Assembly (NCBI GenBank): GCA_031429355.1 | Contig: JANOZM010000016.1 | Coordinates: 310,001-374,000 of the forward strand | DNA: 64,000 nucleotides | Reading direction: 5' to 3' | Source of the DNA: JANOZM01 sp031429355 | Lineage (GTDB): Bacteria > Pseudomonadota > Gammaproteobacteria > Burkholderiales > Burkholderiaceae_E | Shown: positions 1-9,674 of the stretch, piece by piece | Layout of the letters: each line of letters begins with the position of its first letter | Numbering within the stretch: position 1 is the stretch's first letter | Notes under the pieces: generated by a model | Database searches by the model: none | The model's input: the letters and a program-made list of their open reading frames with translations, nothing else | What the model was told of the DNA's origin: nothing | Made by a program: the position numbers and the translations under genes

Positions 1-213
1 GTTCGGTGGTGGCGTTGAGTTTGGGGTGGCTTTAAACCATCGTCGCAGGTCACGCCGCAGCAACGAAAGTATGCCGCGGCTGTTCTTAATAGTGCAACAC
101 AGAAATGTTAGGCGATTTACTCGTTTAATCACTAAAAATTTATGGCGCAGCCGGTTTTGTGCTGGGCGCGTTTTTTTTCGCGTTTTTAATGCTTCTTTAT
201 CGATAGGTTCATC

Positions 214-3200
214 GTGCGCCTGAAACAAATTAAGTTGGCTGGCTTTAAAAGCTTTGTTGATCCCACTTCATTCGAAGTGCCTAGTCAGTTAGTCGGCGTG
301 GTAGGCCCTAACGGCTGCGGTAAGTCCAATATTATTGATGCTGTGCGTTGGGTGCTGGGCGAATCCCGAGCTTCCGAGCTTCGTGGCGAATCGATGCAAG
401 ACGTTATTTTTAACGGTTCGGATCAACGCAAACCTTCTTCACGTGCCAGCGTTGAATTGGTGTTCGATAACGCCCTTGGTCGTGTTGGTGGAACTTGGGG
501 TACGTACGCAGAAATCGCAGTTAAAAGAATATTAACGCGCGATGGTCAATCTATTTATTCGATTAATAATCAAGCGGTTCGCCGCAAAGATGTTCACGAT
601 ATTTTTCTGGGTACCGGCTTGGGCCCACGTGCCTACGCGATTATTGGACAAGGCACCATTTCCCGCATTATCGAAGCGCGCCCCGAAGATTTGCGGATTT
701 TTCTCGAAGAGGCCGCTGGCGTTTCGAAATACAAAGAACGCCGTCGCGAAACTGAAAATCGCTTAGCGGATACCCGTGAAAATTTAATCCGCGTTGACGA
801 TATTTTGCGTGAATTAAATAACCAGCTGGACAAACTTGAGCGTCAAGCCCATGTAGCCCAGCAATTTAAAGAGTTTGAAGCCGATCGTGATCGTAAGCAA
901 AAAATGCTGTGGTTGCTGCGCCGTGACGAAGCTTCTGCCGACCGGGATCGTTTACAAGCCCAAGTCGCCGCGGCGCAAACAGAACTCGAGCAAGCGACGA
1001 CCGAGTTGCGTAGCTTAGATACACAATTAGAAAGTGTGCGAGAAGCGCAATTTACGGCGGGCGATAAGTTACACAATCAACAAGCGCTTTACTACGAAAA
1101 AAACAGTACCGTTGCTCGCCTTGAGGCTGAGATTCGGATGGTGGTCGATTCACGTAACCAAGTGAACTCGCAATTAGCCATGTTTGCCTCGCAAACAGCC
1201 GATGCACAAGGTCGCCAGTCGTTTGCGCGCCAAGAAGTAGAGCAATTGGCGTCGCAATTAGAAGAAGCCGCAGAACGCGAAGAGCAGTTAACAGCAGAGT
1301 TAGAGCAGGCCGAATCCGAAATTGAACCGATAGAAGCCGGTGTTGCTAAAGCCGACGCTGAAGTCGAGGCGGCTCGTACCTTAGCAACTGAAGTCAGCAA
1401 AGCCATCGAAGTCAGTGCGGCTCGGCAATCGGCAGCCCGTCGCCAAATAGAATCCTTAAGTTTACGTTTAGACCGCGCGCGGCAAGAACGAAAACAAGTT
1501 GAAGTGCCCGAATCGACTGCAGTTGAACGTGCGGTAACGATTCGTGACTCTGCATTAAAAGATGAAGAGTTATCGCTGATAGCAATGAATGAAGCGGAAA
1601 CCAAATGGCGTGGCTTAGAAGTGCAGCGGACACCCGCGCAAGAAAGTTTGCGCGGATTGCAAACCAAAACAAGTCAAATTGAAGCCCGAATTAGCGCGTT
1701 AAAGCAATTGCAAGAACGTGCGCAGTCACAAGCTAAAGTTGTGCCTTGGTTGCAAAAACATGGGCTCGATAAATTGGGCCGCCTTTGGCAAAAAATGCAA
1801 ATCGAATCGGGCTGGGAAACTGCCGTCGAGTCGGTATTGCGTGATCGGGTCTCTGCTCTAGAAGTGGGTAGTTTAGATTTAATTAGCAAGCTTAGTGCCG
1901 ACGCACCACCGGGTAAGGCAACGTTTTACTCGGCAACTATCGAGGCTAAGCCGTCGGCTGCCTCAATAGAAAATTCGACTCCGTTGGCGAGGATGGTCCG
2001 GAGTAACGAGAACCGTTTAAATCAAGTAATGGCTGATTGGCTCGCCAATATTTATTGTGCAAATTCGCTCGATGAAGCGATGCAAAAGGCGCGTAACCAT
2101 GCCTCGGGCATTGTGTTTGTTACCAAGCAAGGCCACCAAGCGACGCGCAGTGGTATCCAGTTTCACGCAGCCGAAAACGAGCAAGAAGGCGTTTTAGCAA
2201 GGCAACACGAATTAGAGTCGTTAACTAAAGAACATCGCGCACAACAATTGTTGGCCGATGAAGAACGCTCCCGCGTTGCTATATTAGAAAGTTCAGCCCA
2301 AGCGGCATTAACGGCTTTTAGCCAGTTACGCGAAAAACATGCGGGCGATTTACGTGCCCTCGGACAAGTCCGCGTAGAAGCCGAGCGGCTTGAGCAACAG
2401 GCGGCGCGTTCTAACGAATCGGTTTCGCGACTTGAATCATTAATTGAAGAAATTAACGCCGAATTGCAAGGCTTGCATGAGGAAGAAAGCCAAATGCAAG
2501 AGCAATTCGAAACCCAAGATATGGCGTTGGGTGAAAAGCAGCAAAGTTTAGAAGACAAGCGCGAAGTGTTTTTTGAAGTGCAAGCTCGGCTTGAAAAAGC
2601 CAAGCAACGTCTGCGTGATTTAGAGCGTACCCAGCAAGAAACTTCTTTCCAAAAACGAGCCCTTGCGAGCCGTCGCGAGCAGTTGGTTGAGTCTGATCGC
2701 GGTGCTGCTGATTTGCTGGCACGTACAGCTGGACAAGTAACCGCGTTAACTGCGCAGCTAACTCAACTTAATGAAAGCGCTAATCAGGCTGGTTTGCAAG
2801 CGGCTTTAGAAGATCGTGTTGCCGCTGAAACTGCCTTGGGCCAAGCCCGCAACGCAGTCGAAGAGGCGAACCAACAATTACGCCAAGCTGAAGAAAAACG
2901 CTTAGGTATCGAGCGTTCGCAAGAACCCTTGCGCACCAAAGTAAGCGAAGTGCAGTTAAAAGAACAAGCCGCGCGTTTAAACATCGAGCAGTACTCGGTG
3001 CAATTAGAAGAAGTGCAAGCGGACGAAACAGCAGTTCGCGCCGCGTTTGAATCGGTTCCAAAGATCGGTTATTTACAAGGGGAAATGACTCGTTTAGCAG
3101 CCAGCATTGCTAACCTTGGTTCGGTAAACTTGGCCGCGCTAGATGAGTTAACCCAATCGCGTGAACGGCAGAATTTCTTAACTGCACAAATGGCAGATTT

Positions 3201-3732
3201 GAACGAAGCGATTACAACGCTAGAAGATGCCATCAAAAAAATCGATCTAGAAACACGCGCCTTGTTGCAAGACACTTACGACAAAGTAAACGAAGGTTTT
3301 GGCGTATTGTTCCCCAAACTATTTGGTGGTGGCGAAGCCAAGCTCACCTTAACGGGCGACGAAATTTTAAACGCTGGTGTGCAAGTTATGGCGCAGCCAC
3401 CGGGTAAGCGAAATGCTACGATTCATTTGTTAAGCGGTGGCGAAAAAGCCCTAACTGCTATTGCACTGGTGTTTGCAATGTTTAAACTAAACCCAGCGCC
3501 GTTTTGTTTGCTCGATGAGGTGGATGCCCCATTGGACGATGCAAATACCGAGCGCTATGCAAATATCGTGCGTGAAATGTCGGATCAAACCCAGTTCTTG
3601 TTTATTACCCACAACAAAATTGCGATGGAATTAGCGCAACAACTGATTGGTGTCACTATGCAAGAAAAAGGCGTTTCACGAATTGTTGCTGTAGACCTAG
3701 AGGATGCTTCGCGGATGTTGGTGGCAGCATGA
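214..3732 (+). CDS. smc: Chromosome partition protein Smc
   Basis: Structural-maintenance-of-chromosomes ATPase that condenses and helps segregate the nucleoid. The 1172-residue product has the full family plan: an N-terminal head with Walker A GPNGCGKS at residues 31-38, a long Glu/Gln-rich coiled coil, a hinge at roughly 500-640, a returning coiled coil, then the C-terminal head with signature LSGGEK near 1073 and Walker B CLLDEVDAPLDD near 1097. The start is a GTG; no in-frame ATG gives the conserved MRLKQIKLAGFKSF beginning. Its TGA overlaps the ATG of zipA (ATGA), so the two are probably translationally coupled. I see no scpA or scpB in the window. Confidence 0.98.
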   Translation: MRLKQIKLAGFKSFVDPTSFEVPSQLVGVVGPNGCGKSNIIDAVRWVLGESRASELRGESMQDVIFNGSDQRKPSSRASVELVFDNALGRVGGTWGTYAEIAVKRILTRDGQSIYSINNQAVRRKDVHDIFLGTGLGPRAYAIIGQGTISRIIEARPEDLRIFLEEAAGVSKYKERRRETENRLADTRENLIRVDDILRELNNQLDKLERQAHVAQQFKEFEADRDRKQKMLWLLRRDEASADRDRLQAQVAAAQTELEQATTELRSLDTQLESVREAQFTAGDKLHNQQALYYEKNSTVARLEAEIRMVVDSRNQVNSQLAMFASQTADAQGRQSFARQEVEQLASQLEEAAEREEQLTAELEQAESEIEPIEAGVAKADAEVEAARTLATEVSKAIEVSAARQSAARRQIESLSLRLDRARQERKQVEVPESTAVERAVTIRDSALKDEELSLIAMNEAETKWRGLEVQRTPAQESLRGLQTKTSQIEARISALKQLQERAQSQAKVVPWLQKHGLDKLGRLWQKMQIESGWETAVESVLRDRVSALEVGSLDLISKLSADAPPGKATFYSATIEAKPSAASIENSTPLARMVRSNENRLNQVMADWLANIYCANSLDEAMQKARNHASGIVFVTKQGHQATRSGIQFHAAENEQEGVLARQHELESLTKEHRAQQLLADEERSRVAILESSAQAALTAFSQLREKHAGDLRALGQVRVEAERLEQQAARSNESVSRLESLIEEINAELQGLHEEESQMQEQFETQDMALGEKQQSLEDKREVFFEVQARLEKAKQRLRDLERTQQETSFQKRALASRREQLVESDRGAADLLARTAGQVTALTAQLTQLNESANQAGLQAALEDRVAAETALGQARNAVEEANQQLRQAEEKRLGIERSQEPLRTKVSEVQLKEQAARLNIEQYSVQLEEVQADETAVRAAFESVPKIGYLQGEMTRLAASIANLGSVNLAALDELTQSRERQNFLTAQMADLNEAITTLEDAIKKIDLETRALLQDTYDKVNEGFGVLFPKLFGGGEAKLTLTGDEILNAGVQVMAQPPGKRNATIHLLSGGEKALTAIALVFAMFKLNPAPFCLLDEVDAPLDDANTERYANIVREMSDQTQFLFITHNKIAMELAQQLIGVTMQEKGVSRIVAVDLEDASRMLVAA

Positions 3733-5018
3733 CCTCCCTCCAAACTACCTTGCTAATTGTTGCGGTCGTTGCGATTGCTGCGGTTTTAATTTACAACTTT
3801 TTGCAAGGTCGAAAAGTTAACCAACGTATCGAGCGCTCGCGAGCTGGTATGGCTGCAGCACATACTGAAAATACTAGTAAGGAACGTGCAGAGCCGGTTT
3901 TAGAGCGCTTTACTATGGCAGGGCCAGAGGCTGATACACCAGGTTTTACTGCGCAAACAAATGGTTTTGAAGCGGCTTCAAGTACGGGCAAAAGCGGCGG
4001 TAACGCGTTGGATGGTAGTTTGGTCGGTGGTTTGGTCGGTGGTTTGGCTGGGTCTGGGGGGCAGGGGTCTGGTTTGGCTCAAGACCACAATTTAGATTTT
4101 GATTCTGCTGCGTCAAGTGGCATGTCTTCTGGTGCAAACAATTTACAGTCACGGGATCACGGTACAGCGCCGGGCTTCGGCACTACAGCCGAGCAAGCGA
4201 ACAACTTCGACAAGCCAGCGACCGGCGATGCGTGGATGTTGCGCAGCTACGGGCTAAATCCCGTTGCCGATTGCATTGTTGATTTACCGTTACGCGACTC
4301 GTTATCGGGCGAACGTATTTTGTCGTTGACTAGCGGTATTCGCCGCGTCGGTAGTAAGCCAATTATTTTTGAAGGTCAGAACGACCAAGGCGAATGGGAA
4401 CCGATTGTTACGGGTGAACGTTTTGCAAGTTTGCGAGCCGGTGTTTTGCTAGCCAATCGTCATGGTGCGTTAAACGCGATGGAGTTTTCGGACTTTGCGT
4501 CCTACATGGAAAAATTAGCCACCCATTTCGAAATTCATGCCAACGTGCCCGACATGCAATCAACCCTGCAACGTGCTCGGCAATTAGATGCGCAATGTGC
4601 CGATTTAGACGCTCAAATTGGCTTAAACATTATTGCCAGTGAAGCGCTCTCAACCAGCGATTTGTCCACGCTTGCTTCCGAGTTTGGTCTTACCGAGCGC
4701 GGCAACAACCGTTTTTCGTTAATGGGAGAACATCAAGAGGCCCTGTTTTCAGTGGCTTTAGGCGATGCGCCTAATCGCTTAAATTTGTTGCTCGATGTAC
4801 CTCGTGCACCGTCAGCGGCTAACCCCTGGGCGCGAATGCTCGATTGTGCTCAACGTTGCGTTGCTCGTTTTGGCGGTCGCTTAGTTGACGACGCCGATAA
4901 GCCATTAAACAAAGAGGCGCTAGAGCGCATTGGTTCTCAATTGGCACAGCGCTATCAATCGCTCTCAGAGGCAAGCATGGTCGCGGGATCGCCGGTTGCG
5001 CTGCGGTTGTTTAACTAG
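3729..5018 (+). CDS. zipA: Cell division protein ZipA
   Basis: Inner-membrane protein that tethers FtsZ to the membrane at the septum. The 429-residue product has one N-terminal membrane segment (about residues 5-25), a basic stretch, a long low-complexity linker rich in Gly, Ser and Ala, and a C-terminal globular ZipA/FtsZ-binding domain from about residue 170, with the family-like run LPLRDSLSGERILSLTSGIRRVGSKP in shortened form recognisable near 190-215. The linker contains three tandem 12-base units (4014-4049). The smc-zipA-ligA order is a common betaproteobacterial arrangement and supports the call more than sequence similarity alone, because ZipA sequences diverge quickly. Confidence 0.88.
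   Translation: MTSLQTTLLIVAVVAIAAVLIYNFLQGRKVNQRIERSRAGMAAAHTENTSKERAEPVLERFTMAGPEADTPGFTAQTNGFEAASSTGKSGGNALDGSLVGGLVGGLAGSGGQGSGLAQDHNLDFDSAASSGMSSGANNLQSRDHGTAPGFGTTAEQANNFDKPATGDAWMLRSYGLNPVADCIVDLPLRDSLSGERILSLTSGIRRVGSKPIIFEGQNDQGEWEPIVTGERFASLRAGVLLANRHGALNAMEFSDFASYMEKLATHFEIHANVPDMQSTLQRARQLDAQCADLDAQIGLNIIASEALSTSDLSTLASEFGLTERGNNRFSLMGEHQEALFSVALGDAPNRLNLLLDVPRAPSAANPWARMLDCAQRCVARFGGRLVDDADKPLNKEALERIGSQLAQRYQSLSEASMVAGSPVALRLFN
4014..4049 (+). repeat. Three tandem 12-bp units in the zipA linker
   Basis: Units at 4014-4025, 4026-4037 and 4038-4049 follow the pattern GGTGGTTTGGTC, with the first differing at one base and the third at its last two bases. They are in frame and encode a Gly-Ser/Gly-Leu-Val-Gly run in the flexible linker, where length change should be tolerated. 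Confidence 0.8.
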
Positions 5019-5082
5019 TCTGAGTCATCAGTCTGGGTCACAGGTCAGTTTTACAATTCTATTGAATTAGTTGCACATCGAC

Positions 5083-7308
5083 ATGGAAATAACCACCGAG
5101 TTGCGCGCAAAAACTGCATCATTGCGCAAACAGTTAGACGACTGGGCGCACGCTTACCATGTGCTGGATGCACCCAATGTACCCGATGCAGAATACGACC
5201 GGGTTTATCGCGAACTAGAAGCGATTGAACGCGATAATCCCGCACTTGTAGACCCACAATCGCCGACACAGCGCGTTGGTGGGCAAGCGCTGGATGCTTT
5301 TGAGCCTGCGCGTCATCAGCAACCGATGTTGTCGTTAAATAATGCCTTCGAAGCAACCGATGTAGAAGCCTTTGATCGGCGGGCTCGTGAAGGGCTAAGT
5401 GTCGGTGAGGCGTTGCTAGAGTATGCAACCGAACTTAAATTTGATGGGCTTGCCGTTAGCTTAATTTATCGCAATGGTTTACTGGATCGAGCCGCAACCC
5501 GAGGCGATGGGACAACCGGCGAAAACGTTACTCAAAATATTCGCACTATTAAAAATGTGCCACTACGTTTGCGCCAACCAGAAGACGGAACTGCTTTACC
5601 GGTGTTGCTCGAAGTACGTGGTGAAGTGTTAATGCTAGCGGCCGATTTTAAAAGTTTAAACGAGCGCCAACGGCTAGCGGAACAAAAAGAGTTTGCCAAT
5701 CCGCGCAATGCAGCAGCGGGCTCTTTACGCCAACTTGATCCCGCGATTACAGCGCAACGACCGTTACATTTTTTTAGTTATGCATTGGGCGAAGTGCAGA
5801 CCGCGCCCTCTGATGAAACTACCCACGAACACCTTGACCGCCATTCGGATACTTTGGATTGGATGCGATCTCTTGGTCTACCCGTGGGCGACTTTAGGCG
5901 CGTGGTGCAGGGCACTGTTGGGTTACTCGCATTTTACGAAGAAGTCGGTAAAGCGCGAGATAGTTTACCGTTTGATATCGACGGCGTTGTTTACAAACTG
6001 AACGACCGAAGTATGCAAGAGCAATTGGGTTTTGTTTCGAAGGCCCCGCGTTTTGCAATCGCGCACAAGTTTCCGGCGCAAGAAATGTTAACGACGTTGC
6101 TCGATATCGAAGTGCAGGTTGGTCGAACTGGCTCGTTAACCCCGGTAGCGCGGTTAGAGCCAGTGTTTGTAGGTGGCGTTACAGTTACCAATGCAACATT
6201 GCATAACGAAGACGAAATTGCCCGCAAGGGCCTAATGATTGGCGACATCGTTGTTGTGCGGCGGGCTGGTGATGTTATTCCTGAAGTAATGCGTTCGGTG
6301 CCCGAACAACGACCAGCAACAGCACGGGTTTTTGAAATGCCTACGCGGTGTCCAATTTGCCAATCGCCCGTGGTACGTGATGAAGACGAGGCCGTGGCGC
6401 GTTGTACTGGCGGCTGGGTTTGTGCAGCACAGCGTAAGCAAGCTATAGAGCATTTTGCAAGCCGCCGCGCAATGGAAATTGAAGGCCTAGGCGAAAAGTT
6501 AGTTGATCAATTAGTTCAAGCTAATTTACTGTCTAATTTTTCTGATATTTATTCAAACTTAAATTTAGAGAATTTAAAAAACCTAGATCGTTTCGGTGAA
6601 AAGTCGGCTACCAATTTATTGGCTGGTATTCAAACCAGTAAGTCGCGCGGCCCAGCTCGGTTATTGTTTGGTTTGGGGATTCGGCACGTGGGCGAAGAAG
6701 TTGCTCGTTTGTTAATCGAGCATTTTGGCAGCCTAGATGCTGTGGCTGCTACTAGTGCAGACCAGTGGAACACTTTGCTAGAACAAAAAGCCCAAATTCA
6801 AAAAGATAATCAACGCAGGCGTACCAAAGGCGAGCCGCTTGAATTGGTGCCACTAGAGGGCATTGGCGAGCGCATTATTCAAAGCTTACGCGATGCGTTA
6901 ACGATAACAAACGCGGTTACAAATGCGATAACAAACGCGGTTACAAACCCGGTTACAAACCCGGTTACATATGCGCCGCTACAAACCGAGATTCAACGTT
7001 TAAAAGCAGCCGGTTTAGTCACCGATTTACCAGCGGCCTCTACAATTGAAGGACAATCGAATGCGCCTCAAACTTTGCAGGGCATGACGATTGTGGTTAC
7101 TGGAACTTTACCGAACTATGGCCGAGATGCTTTGCACGACCTAATTCGCGCACATGGCGGTAAAGTGGGTAGTTCTGTTTCGAGTAAAACTAGTCTTTTG
7201 GTGGCCGGTAGTGACGCTGGCAGTAAGTTAGCCAAGGCGCAAGAACTAAACATCGTTGTTTTAGACGAGGCTAGTTTTCTTAAAAAATTTGCGCTTAAAC
7301 CTGACTAA
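5083..7308 (+). CDS. ligA: NAD-dependent DNA ligase LigA
   Basis: Seals nicks in duplex DNA using NAD+. The ATG at 5083 gives METT-like family start MEITTELRAK; an upstream in-frame TTG at 5071 is less likely. Adenylation domain with catalytic Lys119 in the motif KFDG, OB fold, a four-Cys zinc finger beginning near residue 422 (RCPICQS ... RCTGG ... VCAAQR), helix-hairpin-helix region, and a C-terminal BRCT domain from about residue 665. At 741 residues it is longer than the usual 670-700. The extra length comes from an insertion near residues 565-590 and from a TN-[AP]-V tandem repeat just before the BRCT domain. Confidence 0.97.
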   Translation: MEITTELRAKTASLRKQLDDWAHAYHVLDAPNVPDAEYDRVYRELEAIERDNPALVDPQSPTQRVGGQALDAFEPARHQQPMLSLNNAFEATDVEAFDRRAREGLSVGEALLEYATELKFDGLAVSLIYRNGLLDRAATRGDGTTGENVTQNIRTIKNVPLRLRQPEDGTALPVLLEVRGEVLMLAADFKSLNERQRLAEQKEFANPRNAAAGSLRQLDPAITAQRPLHFFSYALGEVQTAPSDETTHEHLDRHSDTLDWMRSLGLPVGDFRRVVQGTVGLLAFYEEVGKARDSLPFDIDGVVYKLNDRSMQEQLGFVSKAPRFAIAHKFPAQEMLTTLLDIEVQVGRTGSLTPVARLEPVFVGGVTVTNATLHNEDEIARKGLMIGDIVVVRRAGDVIPEVMRSVPEQRPATARVFEMPTRCPICQSPVVRDEDEAVARCTGGWVCAAQRKQAIEHFASRRAMEIEGLGEKLVDQLVQANLLSNFSDIYSNLNLENLKNLDRFGEKSATNLLAGIQTSKSRGPARLLFGLGIRHVGEEVARLLIEHFGSLDAVAATSADQWNTLLEQKAQIQKDNQRRRTKGEPLELVPLEGIGERIIQSLRDALTITNAVTNAITNAVTNPVTNPVTYAPLQTEIQRLKAAGLVTDLPAASTIEGQSNAPQTLQGMTIVVTGTLPNYGRDALHDLIRAHGGKVGSSVSSKTSLLVAGSDAGSKLAKAQELNIVVLDEASFLKKFALKPD
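6904..6975 (+). repeat. Six tandem 12-bp units inside ligA
   Basis: Six 12-base units run from 6904 to 6975 with the pattern RTWACAAACSCG: alternating ATAACAAACGCG and GTTACAAATGCG types, then two exact GTTACAAACCCG copies and a diverged last copy. They are in frame and encode repeated (I/V)TN(A/P). The repeat lies in the connector ahead of the BRCT domain, so unit gain or loss would keep the reading frame. Confidence 0.9.
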
Positions 7309-7315
7309 TTGCAAG

Positions 7316-8164
7316 TTAAAGATTAAACAATTCTTTTAACGCCAATCGATATTGCGCTTGACCCACCGAATTCGTGTTGTGATGCGAGCCACCGTTAACC
7401 ATCACAAATTTTTTCGGACCTTGCGCGGCTTCAAACAATTGCTGACCTAAAGTAGGGTTTATCAAACGATCTTCGCTGCCATGCACTACCAACAATGGCG
7501 AGCCAATTTTCGCAACCTTTTTAATTGATTCAAATCGCTGAGTGATAAACGCTTTTACCGGCAACCAGCCCCATTGCATCGAGCTAAACACGTCTGGGAT
7601 CGAGGTAAACGTTCCCTCAACAATCACCCCTGTTTCGTCGTTGACTTGGGTTGCCAAATGGATGCCAATGGCGCCGCCTAAAGAGTGGCCAAATATGTAA
7701 CGATCTTTTGCATGGTGTTGCTGGGCTAGCCAAGACCAAGCGGCTTGTGCGTCCTCATAAGCCATTGCTTCGGAAGGTGTTTGGCTTGATGTTTTGCCAA
7801 AGCCGCGGTAATCAACCACTAAAACGGAGAACCCCAAGTCGTGCATACGACGAACTCGGAAGGCGCTGCCATTTACGTTCCAGCGTGCGCCGTGCAAATA
7901 CAACAAAACCGGTGCCTTGGGATTTGCTGCAGCAAGCCATAAACCATGTAATTTAACCGGCTGCTGATCGAGTTCCGAGGTGTAATCGATCCAAATCTCT
8001 TGCATTCCCTCGGCGGCCGTAGCGCTGCCCCCCCAATTGGCTTGGGTAGGATTAAAAATCCATTGCCCTTGTTTATGGTCTAGGGTCGAGCAACCTACTA
8101 GCACCCCTAAAAGGCAGGCTAAAAAACCGCTAGCAACGAGCAAACGTTTAAGAGTCACTTTCAT
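7316..8164 (-). CDS. Lipoprotein alpha/beta hydrolase
   Basis: A 282-residue serine hydrolase of the alpha/beta fold. It starts with a lipoprotein signal peptide ending in the lipobox LVGC (Cys25), so it is probably anchored in the envelope facing the periplasm. The nucleophile elbow GHSLGG lies near residue 160, followed by the acid in GSEDRLI and the His in GGSHHN, in the correct order for a Ser-Asp-His triad. The oxyanion-side motif YLHGARWN is present. It is convergent with ligA, only seven bases apart. Substrate cannot be inferred; relatives include esterases and peptidases of the BEM46/FrsA-like type. Confidence 0.85.
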   Translation of the reverse strand: MKVTLKRLLVASGFLACLLGVLVGCSTLDHKQGQWIFNPTQANWGGSATAAEGMQEIWIDYTSELDQQPVKLHGLWLAAANPKAPVLLYLHGARWNVNGSAFRVRRMHDLGFSVLVVDYRGFGKTSSQTPSEAMAYEDAQAAWSWLAQQHHAKDRYIFGHSLGGAIGIHLATQVNDETGVIVEGTFTSIPDVFSSMQWGWLPVKAFITQRFESIKKVAKIGSPLLVVHGSEDRLINPTLGQQLFEAAQGPKKFVMVNGGSHHNTNSVGQAQYRLALKELFNL

Positions 8165-8286
8165 CGGGCACCAAATCGTGTAGTTAAGTCAAAAGAAGCT
8201 CCAGCAGTCACAGAAACTTGCAGAGTCAAAATATCGAAATTGTCAAATATTGGTATGCTCACGGTATTCACAAAAGAAAGAGTTTT

Positions 8287-9024
8287 ATGTTTGCAGTTAT
8301 TGGTGGAAGTGGTCTTGCAAAACTGGCCGAACTAACAGATAAACAACGTCGCGTTGTTAGAACCCCTTATGGAGACGCCTCTGGAGCGCTTACTTTTGGG
8401 CGTTTGGACGGAACTCAAGTGTGCTTTTTAGCCCGCCACGGCTATGGGCACACGATAGCCCCTCACGAAATTAATTATCGCGCAAATTTGTGGGCACTGA
8501 AAGAAGTTGGGGTGAATAAAATTTTAGCCGTTGCCTCGGTTGGTGGCATTCGCGCCGATTTAGCGCCCGGATCGTTAGTGGTGCCAGACCAAATTATTGA
8601 TTACACGCACGGACGCAAAAGTAGTGTTTTTGAGGGCAGCGATCAGCCGGTGCGTCATGTCGATTTTACGAATCCCTACGATCTAGAGTTAATGCAAATA
8701 TTGGGCGCGCAAGCCAAATTATTGAATCTTGATTTAAAACAAGGCGGTACTTACGGTTGCACGCAAGGACCTCGTTTAGAGACTGCCGCCGAAATAAAAA
8801 GGATGGCCAACGACGGTTGTGACATCGTTGGAATGACTGGGATGCCGGAAGCTATTTTGGCAAGAGAACTTAATTTGCGGTATGCCGCCGTGGCAGTCGT
8901 TGCCAATCACGCGGCAGGGCTGGGTGACAGCCGAATGGGTATTTCGATTGATGCAATGGGACCGGTGCTAAACGAAGCGATGGCGCAAGTGCGGCGCCTA
9001 ATTGCAGCTGCGGTAAAAACTTAG
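8287..9024 (+). CDS. S-methyl-5'-thioinosine/thioadenosine phosphorylase
   Basis: Purine nucleoside phosphorylase of the MTAP family, which cleaves 5'-methylthioadenosine or methylthioinosine with phosphate in methionine salvage. The product of 245 residues begins MFAVIGGSGLAKL; the ATG at 8287 is chosen because a GAAAGAG Shine-Dalgarno sits just upstream and the family starts here, although the frame is open further 5'. Family motifs include FLARHGYGH, PHEINYRAN, and GMTGMPEAILARELNLRYAAVAVVANHAAG with the Asn-Asp/His purine-recognition region. An Asn rather than Asp in the purine pocket (VVANHAAG) would favour 6-oxopurine, that is thioinosine, but this is inference. Confidence 0.88.
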   Translation: MFAVIGGSGLAKLAELTDKQRRVVRTPYGDASGALTFGRLDGTQVCFLARHGYGHTIAPHEINYRANLWALKEVGVNKILAVASVGGIRADLAPGSLVVPDQIIDYTHGRKSSVFEGSDQPVRHVDFTNPYDLELMQILGAQAKLLNLDLKQGGTYGCTQGPRLETAAEIKRMANDGCDIVGMTGMPEAILARELNLRYAAVAVVANHAAGLGDSRMGISIDAMGPVLNEAMAQVRRLIAAAVKT

Positions 9025-9064
9025 CTTGCCGTTTTGCGGGGGTCGTTAAACCGCTCGTTAAGAG

Positions 9065-9106
9065 ATTGTTGAAGAAAAATTGTTAAAGAAAAATTGTTAA
9101 AGAAAG
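9065..9106 (+). repeat. Three tandem 14-bp units in the def leader
   Basis: Units at 9065-9078, 9079-9092 and 9093-9106 share ATTGTTRAAGAAAR, differing at only two positions. The last unit supplies the purine-rich AAAGAAAG that serves as Shine-Dalgarno seven bases before the def ATG at 9114, so the repeat multiplies a ribosome-binding element. Confidence 0.85.
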
Positions 9107-9113
9107 TGTGTTT

Positions 9114-9647
9114 ATGAATCGTCCAGTATTGCGCATGGGGCATCCCGTTTTACTAGAAATTGCCAAGCCAATCGAGCAATTTGATACGCCCGAATTGCAT
9201 GCCCTAGTACAGGACTTATTCGACACTATGGCGGCCGAAAACGGTGCCGGTATTGCAGCCCCGCAAATTGGCGTGAGCCAGCGCGTGGTTATTTTTGGCT
9301 TTGAGGCAAATGTTCGTTACCCAGAAGCCGAGCCGGTACCACCAACAGTCTTAATAAATCCGGTTATCACACCCGTTGGGAGCGCAACAGAAGAGGGTTG
9401 GGAAGGTTGCTTGTCCGTCCCTGGACTGCGCGGAGTTGTGCCTCGATTTAGCAAAATCCGTTATCAAGGATTCGATGCTAAGGGTCTACCGATTGATAGA
9501 ACCGTTGAAGGCTTTCATGCCCGTGTCGTTCAACATGAATGCGATCATTTAGATGGTATTTTGTACCCGCGACGCATTTCAGATATGACTAAATTCGGTT
9601 TTACAGAAGTCATGTTTCCCGAGTTGGCTGGGCAGCCGGACGACTAA
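9114..9647 (+). CDS. def: Peptide deformylase
   Basis: Removes the N-formyl group from nascent proteins. The 177-residue product has all three family motifs in order: GAGIAAPQIG, EGCLSVPG with the metal-binding Cys, and QHECDHLDG with the HExxH metal ligands. The start is ATG 9114; an in-frame GTG six bases earlier is less well placed relative to the purine-rich run. It stands alone between the phosphorylase gene and the convergent glnD rather than beside fmt. Confidence 0.96.
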   Translation: MNRPVLRMGHPVLLEIAKPIEQFDTPELHALVQDLFDTMAAENGAGIAAPQIGVSQRVVIFGFEANVRYPEAEPVPPTVLINPVITPVGSATEEGWEGCLSVPGLRGVVPRFSKIRYQGFDAKGLPIDRTVEGFHARVVQHECDHLDGILYPRRISDMTKFGFTEVMFPELAGQPDD

Positions 9648-9674
9648 TTGTAGAGTCCAAGCTGTCGGTGATTA

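Noticed and set aside
26..223. A 65-codon plus-strand open frame upstream of smc
   Set aside because: Arg-rich composition, no family likeness, no ribosome-binding site, and it runs into the smc start; it looks like non-coding leader.
1092..2603. Long minus-strand open frames inside smc (191 and 146 codons)
   Set aside because: Ser/Ala/Cys-rich antisense shadows produced by the coiled-coil codon pattern of smc.
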